From positions 1-64,000 of the forward strand of contig NC_072816.1 of the NCBI RefSeq assembly GCF_003013715.1: DNA of 64,000 bases, written 5' to 3'. This document shows positions 32,119-43,420 of this stretch, in pieces; positions within the stretch are counted from its first letter, which is position 1; the number at the start of each line of letters is the position of its first letter. The notes under the pieces were generated by a model that was not told where the DNA came from, searched no databases, and saw only the letters and a list, made by a program, of their open reading frames with translations. The position numbers and the translations under genes are program-made. The DNA comes from Candidozyma auris (Eukaryota; Ascomycota; Pichiomycetes; Serinales; Metschnikowiaceae).

Positions 32119-33890
32119 GATACAGTTTGCGGGTTGTAGTTTTTCTTTAAAACGGAAATGAGTGAACGCACACAAACGTGGTAAGACTTTGGTCTGGGAG
32201 GAAGGAGGATGATCGATCGAGGCGGATCGCGCTTTATATATAGCGGGTGACAAGAAACTCGACCCACAGTTAAGACATGATTGCTTTGGCCAAATTTCTT
32301 GGGAGATCGTTATGCAGCATGCAGATCTGTCTGGAAACACCCGCAGAGCCTGCGCAGAGTGCAGAATAGGAGCCTGCGCACGTTATCCTAAGTTTGGCGA
32401 GCGCTTTGTTTTAGTAAGTATTTGGGGATGTGCCCCTGATTCGTCGGCATGAGCGAGCCGTAATCTAGCATTGACAGGTGCGCAGCCGTTCGCTAAACTA
32501 CCTGCCAGTAGTCAAGAGCGGAGGCTGCCGAGGTTGCCACAGTGTTTTTTTTTTTTTAATGAAGGTTTCATGCTCGGATAGAGGCGCAGCTGCCGAAAGG
32601 TTCGTAAAAACAAGCCAAGCAAATGTCAAAGTGTCAAAGTGTCAAACTCGTGAGTGCCAAGAAAACGCTATGCACTCATGCAGAGAAATTTCTTGACCCT
32701 CGGAACTCGCATGATGCCAAGCGCCCAACTACACGGAACACGGAACAAGCAATTCTCGTTCCGTCGCAGGCCCGCCTGAACCATCTCTTCAAAAACCGCC
32801 ATCTCACAATGTTGTTTTACCAGCACGGCTGAAGTTTATCCTAGCGAGCGCCACCAAGTGACGCCAGTCTGACATTTGACAGTGGTTGCTGCTTGTGTGC
32901 AAAACGGGAATGACCAAAGGGGAAAGCCCGCACCGCTTGGCTGCAGGCAGGTGTTCCCACTCCTCTCAAGTCTAAACTCTGACATATGCACCGCTAAAGT
33001 GCTGTCACAACTTCTGTTGACGGGGTAGCCTGACACGTGGTGCGTGGCACTAGCCTTCACTTGCTTTACTCCGTCTATCCACTCTGTCCACTCCGTCCAC
33101 TCCGTCTATCCCGTTTCTCCCGTTACTGATCCCGATGTGTCATTATTTTATTCCGCCTCCGCCTGCCAAGCTCAGCACCACCACCAAAGCGTTGCGCATG
33201 CCTGGATCCTGCCCTCGGAAGTGTGATGTGTCAAAATCCTCCAGCCTGCATGCACGACCGCCCCCCGCAGAGAACGACAAACTTTTCAAGGGCACCCAGG
33301 CGCTTGTATGCACGCTCCCGAGCCGCCTTCAAGACTTCCGACATAATTCCATGTCAACTTCACTTACCGATTTAGCATCGCGCCCAGAGCCAAGAGTGCT
33401 GCTTCCACCTTCTTGACACCTGTCCTTGGCATCAATAACACCCTAGATAACGCCACGTAATGCCAAGTGTCACCTGAGAATGCCATGATATCATTAATCA
33501 TTGTCACAATTTTTTGGATGACAATACAGTTTCATGACCTGGGAGAGTTCTTTCTTCGCCATCTCTTCAAGAATCGTTCTGTTAATTTCGCAACCTCAGG
33601 CAAGTGTTGAGACTTTTAGCACACTTGCGTGTTGAACGAGTGGTTGATGCCATTCGGATTCTGGTGGCGAACTTCCGAGCCGGAGCCAGAGCCAGACAAG
33701 CCGCAAGGCCCCAGGTTACTTTGAGAGGAAAGCTCATCCTGCAGAAATCCTGCCGGGCACGTCTCGGGAGCTCGGGCCGCGCAATCTCGGTTCCAACCTG
33801 TCAGTTGCAACCAACTAGTACAAACCGAACTTCGGCTGATGGAATAGATTATTCCAAACGCTGGTCAGTATTCCCTGCCAAGATATTCGC
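32119..33890. other. Long TOS8 upstream region
   Basis: 1.77 kb of promoter-side sequence without a gene. It carries the TGACA/TGTCA cluster, an imperfect repeat of about ten bases (CCACTCCGTC-like units, 33066-33120), a T run at 32545-32558 and the variant ATTTCGCAACCT at 33586-33597. Overlapping small frames look spurious. Confidence 0.5.
32472..33523. promoter_or_regulatory. Cluster of sixteen TGACA/TGTCA words (TALE homeodomain core)
   Basis: Copies start at 32472, 32624, 32632, 32640, 32870, 32877, 32980, 33003, 33031, 33138, 33229, 33352, 33414, 33468, 33502 and 33519. Chance would give about two in this length. TGACA is the known core for Cup9/TGIF-type TALE homeodomains, and the next gene downstream encodes such a protein. 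Three copies form an exact 8-base series (AAGTGTCA-like) at 32622-32644. Confidence 0.6.
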
Positions 33891-35704
33891 TTAAAGCTTC
33901 TCGTTCAACAACCGCTCAAACAGCACCTTGTCGTACTTGACGTACTTGGCCTTATTCTTGGTGAAATCGCCGCTTCCGTACTTATCATACAACTTGTTGT
34001 AGGCATTGATGATGAGCTTTTTGATCTCGCTTGAAAGGTAGTTCCGCAAATCCTTCTCTTGAATGTTGAATTTCTCGTAGTTCTTGAGCGCCTCTTCAAA
34101 CAGCTCGTTGAAGTTCTTGAAAAGCTCCTTCACCTGCTCTCTTTCCTTGTTGCTGTTTTGTCCACCATGCTGAGCATTGGTGGTAGTAATCTGCGTCATG
34201 TCGCGGATGATGATGTACGAGGCGTAATTCCAGTCATCCAAGAAGAGTTTGAGGAACCTGTTTTTCAAGCGCTGAAGCCTTTCCTGGCCAACGACTCGGA
34301 GTTTCTTGTAGAGACCCTCCAGGCGGTTGACGATAGTTTCGATCATGACAATGTTCTTTACGAGCAAAAACCCTTGCGTCAGCTTTCGAAGGCCATTATC
34401 GCCAGACTGCTCCTTCAACCGGATTTCGATATTCACCATGAGCTCATCGATGAGGTCCAGAATATATGAAGAGATTAGGAACGCTTTTCTGTTGGTAGCA
34501 TCACCTTCAGCTCCGGGGATCACAGAGGTGTAAACTGAAATAAATTGCAAAGGGGGCTTCACATCAAGCCAGCTGCCAAGCTTCATGTCCTCCATTAAAA
34601 GCGATACAGAGTCGTACTCGGCGATCCTTCGGATTCTCGATAACACTTCCACAACAACTTCAGGGATACTTTGGTCTGTACACTTCTCCAAAGCTAGCAC
34701 TCTGCTCTCCACGTACCTGACCCACTCGCTTAGCAAGCCCTGGGCAATATTGAGAAGACGAGTGTACTCACTGAAAGCGACTTTACTCACCCCCAAGTTG
34801 CAATTCACAACCTTACCCAAATGGTCATCGAGGATAGCAAGATTGTCCAATACGTCCAAAATCACGAGATCCTGGCCTGTTACGCCGTTCAGCTCCAAAA
34901 AATTACAGTATAAGCCAAGGATCTTGGCAACTCGGTTGTCCAAATACTGAGCCACTGCATTTCTCGCAACCGGCGTGTCCAGCACCAGTAGCTCTGTGCT
35001 GACCTGGTAGAGAGCACTTGCAGCTTTGTTCAACTCATCCACATATTGGGCCACACCGTTGCTGCCTCTTTCATAAGGCATGTTGGCGGCACGTTTCTGA
35101 AATTGCATGCCTCCTCGAATGGAGCCATCTTTACAGTCAATTTTCTTGCAAGGGCCTTCTCCATCGCCTCATGAGCCATACGTAAATTACCTTTGTTGGA
35201 GAAAAATGCAAGCACGGCCACAATGTCGGCCTGTTTGGCAACTGCGCCTCCATCAAGGTCAATTGACAGCACTAGTTTCGTAAAATGACTAACGACATTG
35301 ATCTCTGCCTTGTCCACTACATTGGCAAACGTTACCACCACATTGTCAAATTGGTGGATTTCTTTCTTCATTTCTCTGGACAAGTCGTACGACTCCAGCA
35401 AACACTGTAGATACTTGACTGTGCCCACGGTTTCTATGGGACTCGTGAGAAGCCTCTGGGATTCAGCAGCACGACCAGCATACAAAGAAACATCTTTTAA
35501 AAGCTGCAATCCCTCATCAACAGAGCGCTTCTTCGACGTAAGCGCATTGAACTCACTCAATACGGGCTTGATTGTTGTTGAGGCGGAGGACGTTTTTGTG
35601 GAGATGGTGTGAAGTCTCTTTGTGATATCGTTGAAAAGCTCCTTAGACCGCGAGAGATTTTGTGTGAGTACAGCCACGTCGGCTTCGTCAATGTCAACAT
35701 TCAT
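33891..35704 (-). CDS. EXO70: Exocyst subunit Exo70 (one frame change)
   Basis: Exocyst component that binds PI(4,5)P2 and Rho3/Cdc42 and tethers secretory vesicles at the bud. The start is the ATG at 35704 (MNVDIDEADVAVLTQNLSRS). The protein is helical throughout; the N-terminal coiled coil is followed by the Exo70 rods, with C-terminal family blocks NYASYIIIRDMTQITTTNA, LRNYLSSEIKKLIINAYNKL and YGSGDFTKNKAKYVKYD. The frame changes at about 35107, between KMAPFEE and MQFQKRAANMPYERG; an extra G in GAGGAGGCATG joins the frames. About 604 codons in total, near the yeast 623. Essential in S. cerevisiae, so a sequence error is likely. Confidence 0.9.
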
Positions 35705-36335
35705 TGGGGGCGTTTTTGTGTTGTTAAAAGTGCAGTTGAAGGAGGTGGATTTGGTCAAGTGTTGATATGGGGGCGTGTGCAGGAAAAGTGAAATATGTAA
35801 TTGACAAGAGCAGGCTCTACGAACCCTGAAAAATGAATGATGTATAGGTAGGGATTGAGACAATAAGGCTTGATAACAGTGCCTTGGAGATTTTTTTTTA
35901 AGTTGAGATGTGATTTGTTTATAGTTCGTGCAGTAAGTCAGTGAAACTTGCTTGAAAGCACACAACTATGGACTGGAATATGATCTTAGCAATATAATGG
36001 GTATTTTCAGGAGTGACTGAGTAAAGTTTGGATTGCAACTGGTGTATACGAGATCTGTTTGAATAGTATGGTTCTCTATCATCTATCCCTAGGGCATCTG
36101 CAGGAACGAATCTAGTCGAAGGCTAATCTATCTTCACCAACGAAGGCAACTAGTGAATTGGGAAGATTTCGATTCTCAAAACCATCGAATAATCCGCCCC
36201 CTTACTTTTAATTGCCTACTTTTCCCTTACATTCCTCGAGAGAATCTTTTGGAAATCAGTGTGCATATTTAGTGCCGCCTACATATTACTGCTTCATCTT
36301 GATTCAGTCATCTCATCAAGTTCGTGAATATCGTC
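35705..36335. other. Divergent intergenic EXO70 / TRL1
   Basis: 630 bases holding both promoters. No clear motif or RNA gene seen. Confidence 0.4.
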
Positions 36336-38834
36336 ATGTTAGAGCCAATTCCCGTATTTCGTGACTCTGCTGAGGATTTGAGAGACTTCTTCGTTGATTT
36401 GGAGAACTCTCTTATCAAAATCAGAAAGGAGAGAAGTACAAGGAAACAGTACAAGTTCCCGACCACTAATGGAGAAGCGGTGGTTGATTCATGGAAGTTC
36501 AACGAATTCGCCTATGGTACTGATATAGAGCTTCCCAGTCAAGCTAGAGGCTTGTTCACGCGAGATGGCAAGATCATTGCAAGAGGCTACGATAAATTCT
36601 TCAATGTGGGAGAGGTTGAAAAATCTAAGCTTGAACACCTCCAGAAACTAAAAGGGCCCTTTGCGCTAACCATGAAGGAAAATGGGTGCATTGTATTCCT
36701 CTCCGGTCTTGAAGACGGAACGCTTGTCGTTTGCTCAAAACATGTGACAGGAGAGCCAGTCATAGAGAGTGATGGTAAAGGCTCTAGGCACTACGAAAGG
36801 GCCAAGAAAACCGTCTATGAGCATCTAGAGAAAGCAGGGAAACTTGCCGAAGAATTGGCCACCTTCTTGTACAAACACAACATCACAGCAGTCGCTGAAC
36901 TTTGCGACGATGATTTCGAAGAGCATATTATAGAGTATCCTAAAGAGTTGGCAGGGCTTTACTTACACGGTATCAACGCCAACACCATCCAGTTTCATTC
37001 TTACCCAATGAAGAATGTGTACGCTGTCGCAGACTACTTTGGGTTCAAGAGGGTGTACTATGAGCAGTATGACTCGTTTGACACCCTTTGGCTGTTTCTT
37101 GAAGAGAAGAGTAAGACGGGTATCTTTCAAGGAAGAGAGATCGAAGGATTTGTCATTCGAGCCAAAGATAAGGAAGACGATGACTTTTTCTTCAAGTATA
37201 AATTTGAAGAGCCCTATGCGTTATATCGTACATTTAGAGAGGTTACCAAGGACCTCATCACCAAGAGGAGGGCCAAGGTACAACTCATTCTTGAGCAAAG
37301 AAAACATGCCAGAATTGTCCAAGCGTATCTTGACTTCGTCGAAAAGTTATTTTCGGAGCAGCCTGAATTAGCAGAACAGTATCTCGAAGAGAAGGGTATT
37401 ATCAAAGTTAGAAAAATGTTTCTCAAGGATATTGGTCTTGATCAGCAAGATGGTATGGGATTGGTTGCCTTGAACGAGAGCGAAAAGCTCACTAAACGAT
37501 TCAATGAATTTTTTGAAGAAGTGAAATTCAGGTACATCTTATTTCCGATTGCCGTTGTTGGCTGTGGTAAGACCACCGTCTTCAGAACCCTTGCTAACTT
37601 ATTTCCCAAATGGCAACACTTCCAAAACGACAATTACAGTGCTCCAAAAGAGTTTAGAAACTCGTGCGTGAAGTCTCTTGCCGACCTGCCACTATTACTC
37701 CTCGACAGAAACAACAGTCTGAGAAAAGAGAGACAAAGTTTAATAGATGACATCTTCCAGATGCGCTGTAATGTGCTCGTTCCTAATGTGGGTCTACGCT
37801 TCGTGGGAATCAATCTCACCGCATGCGATGACAAAGAGAAGTTTTCGAAGGTAATAAGAGAACGTATCGAGGCTCGTGGTGACAATCATCAATGCGTCAA
37901 CGCCAAAACAGAGAGACAAAAGACGGAAAGAATCATCCTCTCTATGGAGGCGCGTCTTCAACCACCTACGCTTGTTGCTTCTGCACCAAAGAATAAGGTC
38001 GTCAAAGGCGAAGATCTTGAATCTCCAGATGACCTGTTTTACTCAATGATAAATTTCGACATCACCAAACTGTCATCTTTGGAAATCGCCAAGGAAATCT
38101 GGGCATATCTATCACAGCTTCAGCAGTTTAATGATGAGCGTGATCCTACAGAGGAGGAATGGCAAAGAGCATACCAAGAAGCCCTTGACTATAAGCCAAC
38201 CTTCAAAAAAGTGGTTTCTTCCAAGAACTTAGGTGACAAGAGACCAGAGTATTATGGCGTTCGAATAGAAGACGTGAGCGGGTTGATTGATGGAGTGAGT
38301 ACTAAACTTGGTGAGCAAAAGATGTGGCAGTCCATGAGAGCAAATGACAGAGTTCAAAGAGAGCTCCATGTAACCATTGGCCACAAGAACAGCATTTATG
38401 CGTTTCCTTCGCTAAAAGATAAGTGGAATGAGTTGGCCCGCAGATTCGCCATGCAAGTTGCAAAGAAAGAGTCTAAAGAGGACAAATTTGTTCCAGTCAA
38501 GTTCTTCTGCGACGTGCATGTGAAGAAGTTGGTAGTGTTCGACAACAAACTAGTGACTTTATCAGTTCAAATACCTCAGACATACAAGAAGGAGGGGGAG
38601 AACATCATCCTTCAAAACCCAGCTCTAGAGCCGCTAAACGAGCACCTTCATATCACTGTGGGCACCGTCTCTTCTTCGGTAAGTAATGCAGACCTGAACG
38701 TCTTGCTTCATGAGTTACTGAAAAAATACGGTGACGTCTTAGCGGACGGAGAGTATCCTCTTAAAGAGACAATCGCCAGAGTATATTCGTTTGACAGGCT
38801 TCTAGAGAAACAGCAGGTATTTATTTTTTTTTAG
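36336..38834 (+). CDS. TRL1: tRNA ligase (ligase, kinase and cyclic phosphodiesterase)
   Basis: Three-domain enzyme that seals tRNA exons after intron removal and the HAC1 mRNA halves in the unfolded protein response. The ATG at 36336 is used; an upstream in-frame GTG at 36324 is not needed. Adenylyltransferase motif I KENGCI gives catalytic Lys114, the same number as S. cerevisiae Trl1. Kinase P-loop GCGKTT is at 409-414, followed by DRNN and the RIEARGDNH lid motif. The cyclic phosphodiesterase domain has both HxT signatures, HVTIGH and HITVGT. 832 intact residues versus 827 in yeast. Two hundred bases downstream lies a separate protein resembling its kinase domain. Confidence 0.95.
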   Translation: MLEPIPVFRDSAEDLRDFFVDLENSLIKIRKERSTRKQYKFPTTNGEAVVDSWKFNEFAYGTDIELPSQARGLFTRDGKIIARGYDKFFNVGEVEKSKLEHLQKLKGPFALTMKENGCIVFLSGLEDGTLVVCSKHVTGEPVIESDGKGSRHYERAKKTVYEHLEKAGKLAEELATFLYKHNITAVAELCDDDFEEHIIEYPKELAGLYLHGINANTIQFHSYPMKNVYAVADYFGFKRVYYEQYDSFDTLWLFLEEKSKTGIFQGREIEGFVIRAKDKEDDDFFFKYKFEEPYALYRTFREVTKDLITKRRAKVQLILEQRKHARIVQAYLDFVEKLFSEQPELAEQYLEEKGIIKVRKMFLKDIGLDQQDGMGLVALNESEKLTKRFNEFFEEVKFRYILFPIAVVGCGKTTVFRTLANLFPKWQHFQNDNYSAPKEFRNSCVKSLADLPLLLLDRNNSLRKERQSLIDDIFQMRCNVLVPNVGLRFVGINLTACDDKEKFSKVIRERIEARGDNHQCVNAKTERQKTERIILSMEARLQPPTLVASAPKNKVVKGEDLESPDDLFYSMINFDITKLSSLEIAKEIWAYLSQLQQFNDERDPTEEEWQRAYQEALDYKPTFKKVVSSKNLGDKRPEYYGVRIEDVSGLIDGVSTKLGEQKMWQSMRANDRVQRELHVTIGHKNSIYAFPSLKDKWNELARRFAMQVAKKESKEDKFVPVKFFCDVHVKKLVVFDNKLVTLSVQIPQTYKKEGENIILQNPALEPLNEHLHITVGTVSSSVSNADLNVLLHELLKKYGDVLADGEYPLKETIARVYSFDRLLEKQQVFIFF

Positions 38835-39035
38835 TTACACTTTCTGATCCCACGTTCACATGGCCTAGTGAAGTCAGAATATACAAAATGCATGGAGTAA
38901 TTCTATTTTATGTGGATCAAGCAGTATAGCACATTAATTCTTCTCCACAATATTTACACTTTGCATGCAAATTGCGCACCTCAAGCCATAAGTGAAAAAT
39001 AAACTTACACGAACAAAAGACTACATCTTAAGGCG

Positions 39036-39752
39036 ATGTCGATACGTGTGCTTTCGGAGCCGTGGTTAATCATGCCGGTTTCGGTGATTGGGTGTGGCAA
39101 GCTGAGTCTCTTTAGGGCACTCAAGCTGCTCTACCCACAATTTGCTCATATAGAAAGCGATCGCCTGGCTAACAAGAGGGACTTTTACAAGAGCCTTAAA
39201 GATGCATTTAAGGATCATCTGGTCGTTCTTGCAGATAGAAACAATCACATGAAGCAACACAGAAGGGAGATATTCGAGCTATTCGAAGAGGACTTTGTAA
39301 ATATTCTCGTGGTGAATTTTGTGGATCCCAGTGTCGACAAGGAAACAGTGAAAAACACCGCGTTTAAAAGAATCAAAGCAAGAGGCAAAAACCACCCAAC
39401 AATTGACGGACACGATACTCGAAAGGTCAAGATGATTTTGGGCAAATTCATGAAAGATTTTACTCCGTTTGATATCGATGAGGCCACGACGTCCAATCAC
39501 GTATGCGAACTTGATCTTGACATGACGGAGGGGTTGCTTCCTACCACTATGGAGATGTTGTCGTGTCTCCATGAGCACCTTTTCTTAGAGATCCCGGACG
39601 AAAAAGAGGTATTTCGGACTTTGATGAGAGGGATGGAGTACAGAGTACCAAATAAGGAAAAGAAGTTTCTTCAGCTTAAGGGAAAGTCGCAGGATTCACA
39701 TAAGAATATCCGGCAGGGGAGTTCTAAGCGTCAAAACAACCGCAGTGGCTAG
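39036..39752 (+). CDS. Free-standing Trl1-kinase-like protein
   Basis: 238-residue protein resembling only the central polynucleotide kinase domain of Trl1. Its P-loop is encoded GCGK-CTG-AGT; with CTG as serine this is GCGKSS (residues 19-24), aligned with GCGKTT of Trl1. Over the 25 residues from that glycine, 11 are identical to the neighbouring Trl1. It also keeps LADRNN (Trl1 LLDRNN) and RIKARGKNHPTID (Trl1 RIEARGDNHQCVN), so all kinase motifs visible in Trl1 are present. The ligase motif KxNG and both HxT motifs are absent. The last 30 residues are basic (KKFLQLKGKSQDS onward), as in nucleic-acid-binding tails. It lies 201 bases after TRL1 in the same direction, so a partial tandem duplication is likely. 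RNA 5'-OH kinase activity is inferred. Confidence 0.7.
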   Translation: MSIRVLSEPWLIMPVSVIGCGKLSLFRALKLLYPQFAHIESDRLANKRDFYKSLKDAFKDHLVVLADRNNHMKQHRREIFELFEEDFVNILVVNFVDPSVDKETVKNTAFKRIKARGKNHPTIDGHDTRKVKMILGKFMKDFTPFDIDEATTSNHVCELDLDMTEGLLPTTMEMLSCLHEHLFLEIPDEKEVFRTLMRGMEYRVPNKEKKFLQLKGKSQDSHKNIRQGSSKRQNNRSG

Positions 39753-41111
39753 GCAAAGTTCGAGAGGAAGCGGTCGCAAGTGGCACATAGCCAGTCAATT
39801 AGGTCAGGTACTTGTGTCGTCAAGGGTAGGTCTCGCTAGTCACGATTCTGGGATGATACCGTTGAGGATTTCAGCTGTGGACTTGCAATGAAATGGACAT
39901 TTCGTACGTGAACGTAACTCATCAGCGGTTCGTACCACGTCGCGTTGCACTTTGAGAAACTATTTCTACAATGTGATGGTAGATTCAATTCACCCTGAGC
40001 AAAATTATGAGCACAAGATCGGTACATGGGGTTTGTGTGTTTTAGATCTGGGATTATGAGTATTTATAGATGATGATGATTTTGGCATGACAGGCTTTTA
40101 TACGGGAAATGAAGTAGACATTCATAGCAGCCATGCATGCATCGAAATGCCCCATTGTAAGTTAAGTCTAGCTCATAAACGTTTAACTGCTTGGCTGATA
40201 TCACCAGGCCGGAGTTTACAGAAGACTTGAAGTTTCAGAGATTGGCAAAGAGTGCTCAAGAAGGTAAACTCTGCGGTACCAGCACCCACCAATGTACACT
40301 TACATTGTTAATCTACAGCAAGGAGAGTATATTGGGAATTTCGCCCCAAACATCTTAACATGCAATTTCAAAACGAAAATTCACCCACTTGTGTAAATTT
40401 CACCTTAGTCAGACCAGCTAGTTTAGTGTACCCCTGGCTCGTATATTCGCATTTTGAGCCTCTAGCACAGCTCAATTCAGCCCAAAAGATTCTCCAGCCA
40501 GGCCCTACTCCAGAGGATAATTAAGTATAAGAATAACCCCGGCAACCTCAATTTCTTCTAAAGACTCTCTTCTACTACAGCCCTTTCGATTCCCGGGCAG
40601 CTCGGCGTCACGGCCTCGGAGTTATCCCCACAATACCGGGCAAGCAGTGACCATCTGAGACCAATAGGGACAGAGCGAAAAAAAGTGGCCTTTGACACCA
40701 AAAAGCAAAAAACTGCCCAGAATTCTGAAGAAGCAAGGAACAATCCATACAGTTATCGCCCGCCCATCGAAAGCTTCTCCATCCAGTCCACATTCTTCTG
40801 TTACTTTGTCGCAGCGTCCAATTGGTGCTCGTATTTGTCGCTGCCTCGGTTGCAAAACCCTCGAGTGCCGAAAAAGCAACGGAAGCAAGCCCAACAAAAT
40901 TTGAAACAAGGCATACGGGCAATACCAATCACGTCCAGAACTCTCAGTGATCAACTAACATAGATCCAAAAACTTTCTTCATTTCCCACTGCAACCTCTG
41001 CCATCCTCGCCTGTCCCAACAAAAATTTTCCACCCACCCCAGATTCTGTGCGAAATCTTCCATCCGCCCAAATCCACTTTTCCACGTCAACTTCTTTCTC
41101 CAAGTCCCTTG
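39753..41111. other. Intergenic upstream of CAB1
   Basis: 1.36 kb without a convincing gene. Overlapping frames on both strands at 40560-40960 cancel each other out; a 92-codon + frame (40685) has no family features. I see no RNA gene or repeat. Confidence 0.4.
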
Positions 41112-42478
41112 ATGGTCAAGCAGCTCCTCGTCGACAACATAGACTTCGACTCGGTGCCCGCAGGCACCATCAAAATTGACTGTCTGGGCGCGTACATCGC
41201 CAATGACCATTTAATCCGGGGCCAGTATGGGCTTACTCAGAGCTCGCTGCCGCTGCCGCTGGAACTGAGTGAAAGTGAGTCTGAGGAAGAAAGTGGGCCA
41301 CTGGCGTCGACACTGGCTGTGCGTTTGGCGCAGCAAATGGTCACTTGTCCAAGCACAGACTCGGTGAACGCTCAGAACATTGCGTTGCCTCAGCATAACT
41401 CAGACATCATCCACATGAGCGTGGATATCGGGGGGACCTTGACCAAACTCGTGTATTTTACGTCGTCGTCGCTGGACGTGGACGACCCACTGAACCTGGG
41501 AGGAAGTTGCACTTTCAGGATTTCCAGACGGGCAATTTCGAAAAGGAAGCCCTCTCGCATATGATCCAGCTCATTCGCAAGTCCATCATCAACAAGCTGA
41601 ACCCGCCAATCACGTATGTCATGGCCACAGGAGGCGGTGCTCATAAATTTTGCAAGTTGATGGTGCTGGTTTTTAAGACTCATCGCTTTCCTATTCAGAT
41701 TGTCCGTAAAGACGAGATGGAGTGCCTCATCAAGGGCCTCGACTGGCTCATCACCAAGATCCCCAACGAGATCTTCACCTACGATCTCACCGCCAACCAA
41801 ATCAAATTCATCACTAGCCCTTATACTACGGAGGACCAAATATACCCGTATTTGCTCGTGAACATTGGCTCTGGTGTTTCCATGGTGAAAGTCACTGGCC
41901 CCGGTCCCCACGGCTTTGAGCGTATTGGAGGTTCGTCTCTTGGCGGGGGCACTTTGTGGGGGCTCCTCTCGCTCCTTACAGACGCAAAAGATTACACGGA
42001 GATGTTGGAGATGGCCCAACGAGGCAATAACGAGAACATCGATCTTTTGGTTGGTGATATCTACGGCACCAGCTATAACAAAATCGGATTGAAGTCCACC
42101 CACATTGCATCTTCGTTTGCCAAAGTGTTCAAGAAGCTTCGCTTTTCCAAACAGGGAAAGCCGCTCACGCCCAGCGAGAAGTTGGCGCAGTTCAAGCAAG
42201 AGGACATAGCCAGGTCCCTTTTGTACCTGATTTCCAACAACATAGGTCAGATTGCGTACTTGCAAGCGCTTCGGTTCGATCTCAAGCGTATTTATTTTGG
42301 AGGCAGTTACATCCTGGGGCACATGCAAACTATCCACACATTGAGTTACGCTGTGAATTTCTGGTCCAAGGGCGACATGAAGTCGTATTTTCTTCGGCAC
42401 GAAGGATACTTGGGCAGTGTTGGTGCATTTATGATGGGCCCTAACGGTGATGTTCACAACGGGTGCTCTAAGCATTGA
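41112..42478 (+). CDS. CAB1: Pantothenate kinase, Cab1-like (one frame change)
   Basis: Eukaryotic type II pantothenate kinase, first step of coenzyme A synthesis. Motifs: phosphate-binding SVDIGGTLTKLVYF, then MATGGGAHKF, LLVNIGSGVSMVKV, FERIGGSSLGGGTLWGLLSL and the adenosine motif IYFGGSYILGH. The frame drops by one at about 41507 in GGAGGAAGTTGC; one more A gives GGKLHFQDFQTGNF and joins the parts. About 455 codons; the DIGGT motif starts near residue 105, so the protein carries roughly 80 more N-terminal residues than S. cerevisiae Cab1, including a Ser/Glu run. The start is the first ATG (41112). Essential in yeast, so a sequence error is likely. Confidence 0.9.
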
Positions 42479-43420
42479 AAACTTTATAGAGATGTCTACC
42501 GGCGGAAGCAGGGCTGACTCTTATTTATTACCGCAGCAGGCTTGCGGGGTTCATTACACAAGGCATTAGAGACGACGTAGAAACGGTCCACAAATAGATT
42601 TGAGTAGAGTGGCCAATGTGACATTTTTTCTTTTGAAAACCTTACTCTAAAGATTGTGGTTATCTCATGCTCTGTATGGGTCACTAAATCCGGTTACGTA
42701 CCCGTAGACATAAGCGAAAAAACCAGGACGTAAGCAGCCAACTAAAGCCTCAAAAAGGCTCTTGAAATTCTTTAGACATTATTCGTACCTAATTTCGATG
42801 CATCCTCGACCACGAGTCGTCTTTTACCCACAACTCTTGTGACATAGTGGAGATATCAAATGGCTGCGAAAAGATAACGTAAATGCGTTTCAGCGTCCAT
42901 ATGAAAACTTCCACAAACACAAGAAAGTATCATAAGACCCCGAAACTTAATCAGCTACGGCAGTAACAATCTCTATTATCTCAATACCAACTCAAAGTGC
43001 ACCCCTTTATGCAATTCTCTCGAGACTTTGCACTGGATCTCGGAGTTTTCGTGGTGCCTCGGTGTGAAATCCCCACAAAAGGCAACAGGCTCAGGTATTC
43101 AGTCAAGAGATACCTTAAAATGACTAAAAGTGACTAAAAGCTAGAGGTTTTTCCACAAAGTCACTTCAACGAGGGTTTCTGAGCTCTCTAGGAATTTTCC
43201 TCTTTGTTTTCGAATTCTCCATAACTTGATGTTGCATTTCTGGCCACAGACTCCACTCTGCCGGACACTACATCTCAACAAAAAACGAACCCTCACCACC
43301 AATCCAAACAACTCAAGCAAAGCCGTGCTCAAGCCAGCAGAGCAAAGCACACTGTTAATTTGACTAATTAAAAATTTACTACACTTCTCAAGAGCCTCGA
43401 TACCATCTACAATTGGGACC
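42479..43420. other. Intergenic CAB1 / PEX25
   Basis: 940 bases with an exact copy of the recurring 12-mer at 42861-42872 and a short direct repeat (AATGACTAAAAGTGACTAAAAG, 43119-43140). Nothing else recognised. Confidence 0.4.
42861..42872 (-). promoter_or_regulatory. Recurrent intergenic 12-mer TTTTCGCAGCCA
   Basis: Exact copy on the minus strand, about 550 bases upstream of the PEX25-like start. Confidence 0.45.

Noticed and set aside
36324..36335. GTG start four codons before TRL1
   Set aside because: Nuclear yeast genes use ATG; starting at 36336 places the catalytic lysine at 114 as in S. cerevisiae.
40622..40963. Frames of 92 to 110 codons on both strands before CAB1
   Set aside because: They overlap each other in antisense and show no domain.
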